A DNA stretch of 64,000 nucleotides, from assembly GCA_934271655.1 (NCBI GenBank), contig CAKQRW010000001.1, forward strand, positions 115,777 through 179,776, read 5' to 3'. Position numbers and translations under genes: made by a program. This document shows, piece after piece, positions 62,144 to 64,000 of the stretch (the stretch's first letter is position 1; each line of letters opens with the position of its first letter). Source of the stretch: an uncultured Bacteroidaceae bacterium (GTDB lineage Bacteria > Bacteroidota > Bacteroidia > Bacteroidales > Bacteroidaceae). The notes under the pieces are model-generated. The model saw only the letters and a program-made list of their open reading frames with translations. It was not told the origin of the DNA and did not search any database.

Positions 62144-62347
62144 TTTATCCTTTTTTATGTTTTATACATCTTATCCAACGGAGAAAAATCATGTACATGA
62201 CAAAGGCAAAACTCGCTGCCACTCATTATAATGCCAGTTTCCTCACAACTATTATGCTTATTGCTACACAATTATTATGCTCGCTGCTACAGACAACCAA
62301 CAAAGGTAAAGCACGCAGTCGCCAACGCCATGCCCCACGTACAAATC

Positions 62348-63613
62348 CTATTCTCCAATATCCTTTATCTCAAAGCCCATAGCAGACAAGTCTTCCCAAT
62401 ACTTAGGATAAGACTTTGAAACTACACGAGGCTCATTTATTCTCACACTCCCATTCACCATAGCCACAGGAGCAAATGCCATAGCCATCCTGTGGTCCTC
62501 ATAAGTATCAATGGCAACAGACTCAAGCTCATCATCCGACATGCTCACATGCGTGCCATCCCATATCAACTCAGAATCATTTCTGTCCTCCAGCCTGAAA
62601 CCAAGCTTAAGCAATTCATTCTCAAGAGCAGCTATGCGGTCTGTTTCCTTTATCCTCAGGCTCTCCAGACCAGTGAAGTGGAAAGGGACACCAAGCATAC
62701 AGCAAGTCACCACAAACGTCTGAGCCAAGTCAGGCATATTGACAAAGTCATAATCCAAACGCTCCACAGCCTTAGGCTTCTTCTTGAGCAATACGGCATC
62801 ATCTGTATATACGGTCTCCACGCCTAGCAGACTAAACACATCTGCGCCATGGCTGTCTCCTTGCATACTGTTCTGGAACAAAGCAGGAAGCTCAACGCTC
62901 GCATTTTCGTTACCGGCCAATGCAACCATCTCATACCAATAGCTGGCTGCGCTCCAGTCACTCTCCACATAGTAAGAATGTGATCTGTACATACTAGGCA
63001 GCACCCTTATCTTGTCGTGCTGTCCTTCTTCCTGCACCCAAAACACATATGCACCATACTGACGCATAATCATCATGGTCATGTCTATATAAGGACGACT
63101 CACTACCTTACCCGTCAAAGTAAGAGTAAGCCCGTTCTTCAGAACCGGACCAATCATAAGCAACGCCGACACATATTGCGAACTGACATTGCCTGGCAAG
63201 GTGACACAATCATTCAGCCTACCAGCGCAACCTTCAATAGCCAAAGGAGGATAGCCCTCTTTTTCAATATAGTCAATTCTGGCACCCAACGAACGCAAAG
63301 CATCTACTAAAACACCTATAGGACGATTTCGCATACGCTCACTTCCCGTTATGACATGCTTACCCTCTCCTACAGCTAACAATGCAGTAGAGAAACGCAT
63401 AGCGGTGCCAGCCGCTCCTATATCAACCGTATCTGGTCTATTCGTGAGCCAACTAACCATAACATTAGTATCATCGCAATCGCTCAGATTTGATATTTCT
63501 CCCAAACCGCCAGCCAAAGCACTAATTGCAAGAGCACGGTTGCTTATGCTCTTGGAAGACGGCAATACTACACGGCCTGATATTATTCCTTTTGACTTTA
63601 CCTTTATCTGCAT
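62348..63613 (-). CDS. aroA: 3-phosphoshikimate 1-carboxyvinyltransferase
   Basis: The 421-residue EPSP synthase has LPSSKSISNRALAISALAGG (residues 17-36), GAAGTAMRFSTALLAVG, GSERMRNRPIGVLVDALRSLGA, SSQYVSALLM, MPDLAQTFVV, SLRIKETDRIAALENELLKLG and YEDHRMAMAFAP, all standard. It performs the sixth step of the shikimate pathway. The 204-nt gap to the next gene (62144-62347) contains only a short attatgct-based repeat (about 62250-62295). Confidence 0.96.
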   Translation of the reverse strand: MQIKVKSKGIISGRVVLPSSKSISNRALAISALAGGLGEISNLSDCDDTNVMVSWLTNRPDTVDIGAAGTAMRFSTALLAVGEGKHVITGSERMRNRPIGVLVDALRSLGARIDYIEKEGYPPLAIEGCAGRLNDCVTLPGNVSSQYVSALLMIGPVLKNGLTLTLTGKVVSRPYIDMTMMIMRQYGAYVFWVQEEGQHDKIRVLPSMYRSHSYYVESDWSAASYWYEMVALAGNENASVELPALFQNSMQGDSHGADVFSLLGVETVYTDDAVLLKKKPKAVERLDYDFVNMPDLAQTFVVTCCMLGVPFHFTGLESLRIKETDRIAALENELLKLGFRLEDRNDSELIWDGTHVSMSDDELESVAIDTYEDHRMAMAFAPVAMVNGSVRINEPRVVSKSYPKYWEDLSAMGFEIKDIGE

Positions 63614-63635
63614 CGTTTCTAAAATAATTACAATG

Positions 63636-63666
63636 CAAAGTTACAGAATATTTCTGTCAATAACAA
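63636..63666 (-). promoter_or_regulatory. Promoter of aroA
   Basis: The minus strand has TAACTTTG (63636-63643), 23 nt before the aroA ATG, and TTG at 63664-63666, spaced by 20 nt. Confidence 0.7.
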
Positions 63667-63699
63667 TAAAATAAAGCGGATAATGAATGGATACTATTA

Positions 63700-63890
63700 T
63701 CAACTATGACCTCTATAGCTTCTATAGCTATATAGCCACTATAGCTTCTATAGCCCAGAGCATGGAAATGAAAGTTATAACGCTCTACAGCTAAATAGTC
63801 ACTATAGCTTCTATGGCCTCGGCTTCCATGATGTCAAGCATGGCATGCACTACAGCTATATAGCTACTATAGCCACTATAACTTCTATCA
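63700..63890. repeat. CTATAGC-rich simple-sequence region
   Basis: Over about 190 nt the motif ctatag(c) recurs more than ten times in imperfect arrays (for example ctatagcttctatagc at 63714 and agctatatagc near 63862), interrupted at 63758-63790. Many copies are palindromic. It lies between aroA and the rRNA operon terminator. Confidence 0.75.
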
Positions 63891-63902
63891 GTCGAATAAA
63901 AA

Positions 63903-63945
63903 AGGGAGAGCCGCTTCCAGAATCATTCTGGAAGCGGCTCTCCCT
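63903..63945 (-). terminator. rRNA operon terminator
   Basis: A 21-bp perfect inverted repeat (63903-63923 and 63925-63945) is followed on the minus strand by TTTTTTA. It lies just past the 5S rRNA end and reads in its direction. Confidence 0.9.
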
Positions 63946-63950
63946 GAAAG

Positions 63951-64000
63951 GAGGCGGCGACCTACTCTCCCGCATTGCGGTGCAGTACCATCGGCGCGCC
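63951..64000 (-). rRNA. rrf: 5S ribosomal RNA, 3' part (5' end outside window)
   Basis: On the minus strand the sequence GGCGCGCCGATGGTACTGCA followed by CCGCAATGCGGGAGAGTAGG and TCGCCGCC matches the 3' half of bacterial 5S rRNA (helices IV and V, GCCGATGGTACTG and GGGAGAGTAGGTCGCCGCC). The exact 3' end is estimated. The rest of the operon lies beyond base 64000. Confidence 0.9.

Overview
The window looks like a chromosomal segment from a Bacteroidales bacterium, most probably Prevotellaceae. The evidence is: promoters of the Bacteroidetes type (-7 box TAnnTTTG, several with a TTG/TTTG about 20 nt upstream); family members typical of the order (DUF4954, DUF4271, bifunctional response regulator PorX, lipoprotein PorW/SprE, dxs-trkA-trkH, rpoN-PAP2-purE-ispG-coaX); signal peptides ending in A-x-A-Q; and weak or absent Shine-Dalgarno sequences. 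Base composition is fairly balanced to slightly GC-rich. No phage, transposase, CRISPR array or resistance gene was seen, so this is mostly core genome with one accessory cell-surface block.

Layout. 1-3.0 kb: end of hflX, a DUF4954 hexapeptide-repeat protein and a secreted YhcH/YiaL-family protein. 3.2-8.3 kb (minus strand): dxs, trkA, trkH. 8.8-11.3 kb: secreted beta-L-arabinofuranosidase (GH127/GH146). 11.3-12.4 kb: gene-poor stretch with a large palindromic repeat, tandem repeats and a tRNA-Val. 12.7-17.2 kb: cysS, a small membrane protein, a small protein with a type IX-like sorting tail, and a secreted HEVGH metallopeptidase-like protein. 17.5-22.9 kb: Fur-family regulator, metK behind a SAM-II-like riboswitch, then DUF4271-hemD-rnpA-yidD-tatD. 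22.8-25.8 kb: an RNA methyltransferase whose 3' end overlaps tatD on the opposite strand, and cysE. 26-27.3 kb: purD. 27.5-32.6 kb (minus strand): circularly permuted ATP-grasp, alpha-E, transglutaminase-like and two aspartoacylase-fold proteins, a candidate peptide-ligation and processing system. 33.4-42.2 kb: surface-polymer block with a cytidylyltransferase, three membrane acyltransferases, a GT14 glycosyltransferase, an LtaS-like phosphotransferase and a PAP-like phosphatase. 42.3-50.6 kb: metG, an outer-membrane barrel, coaX, ispG, purE, PAP2 and rpoN. 50.8-55.3 kb: dnaE, trxA and an acidic protein. 55.6-60.8 kb: tsaE, porX and porW, linked to type IX secretion. 61-64 kb: sod, a small membrane protein, aroA, and the terminator and 3' end of a 5S rRNA gene.

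The most unusual items are: (i) a dispersed palindromic element present twice (about 11.72-11.86 and 33.06-33.19 kb) with a conserved core, but with arm repeats that differ between copies while staying self-complementary; (ii) the five-gene ATP-grasp cluster, in which one of the two aspartoacylase paralogues has lost its zinc and catalytic residues; (iii) the SAM-II-like leader of metK; (iv) a 149-nt coding overlap between convergent tatD and the methyltransferase; and (v) many intergenic regions that each carry their own degenerate tandem repeat.
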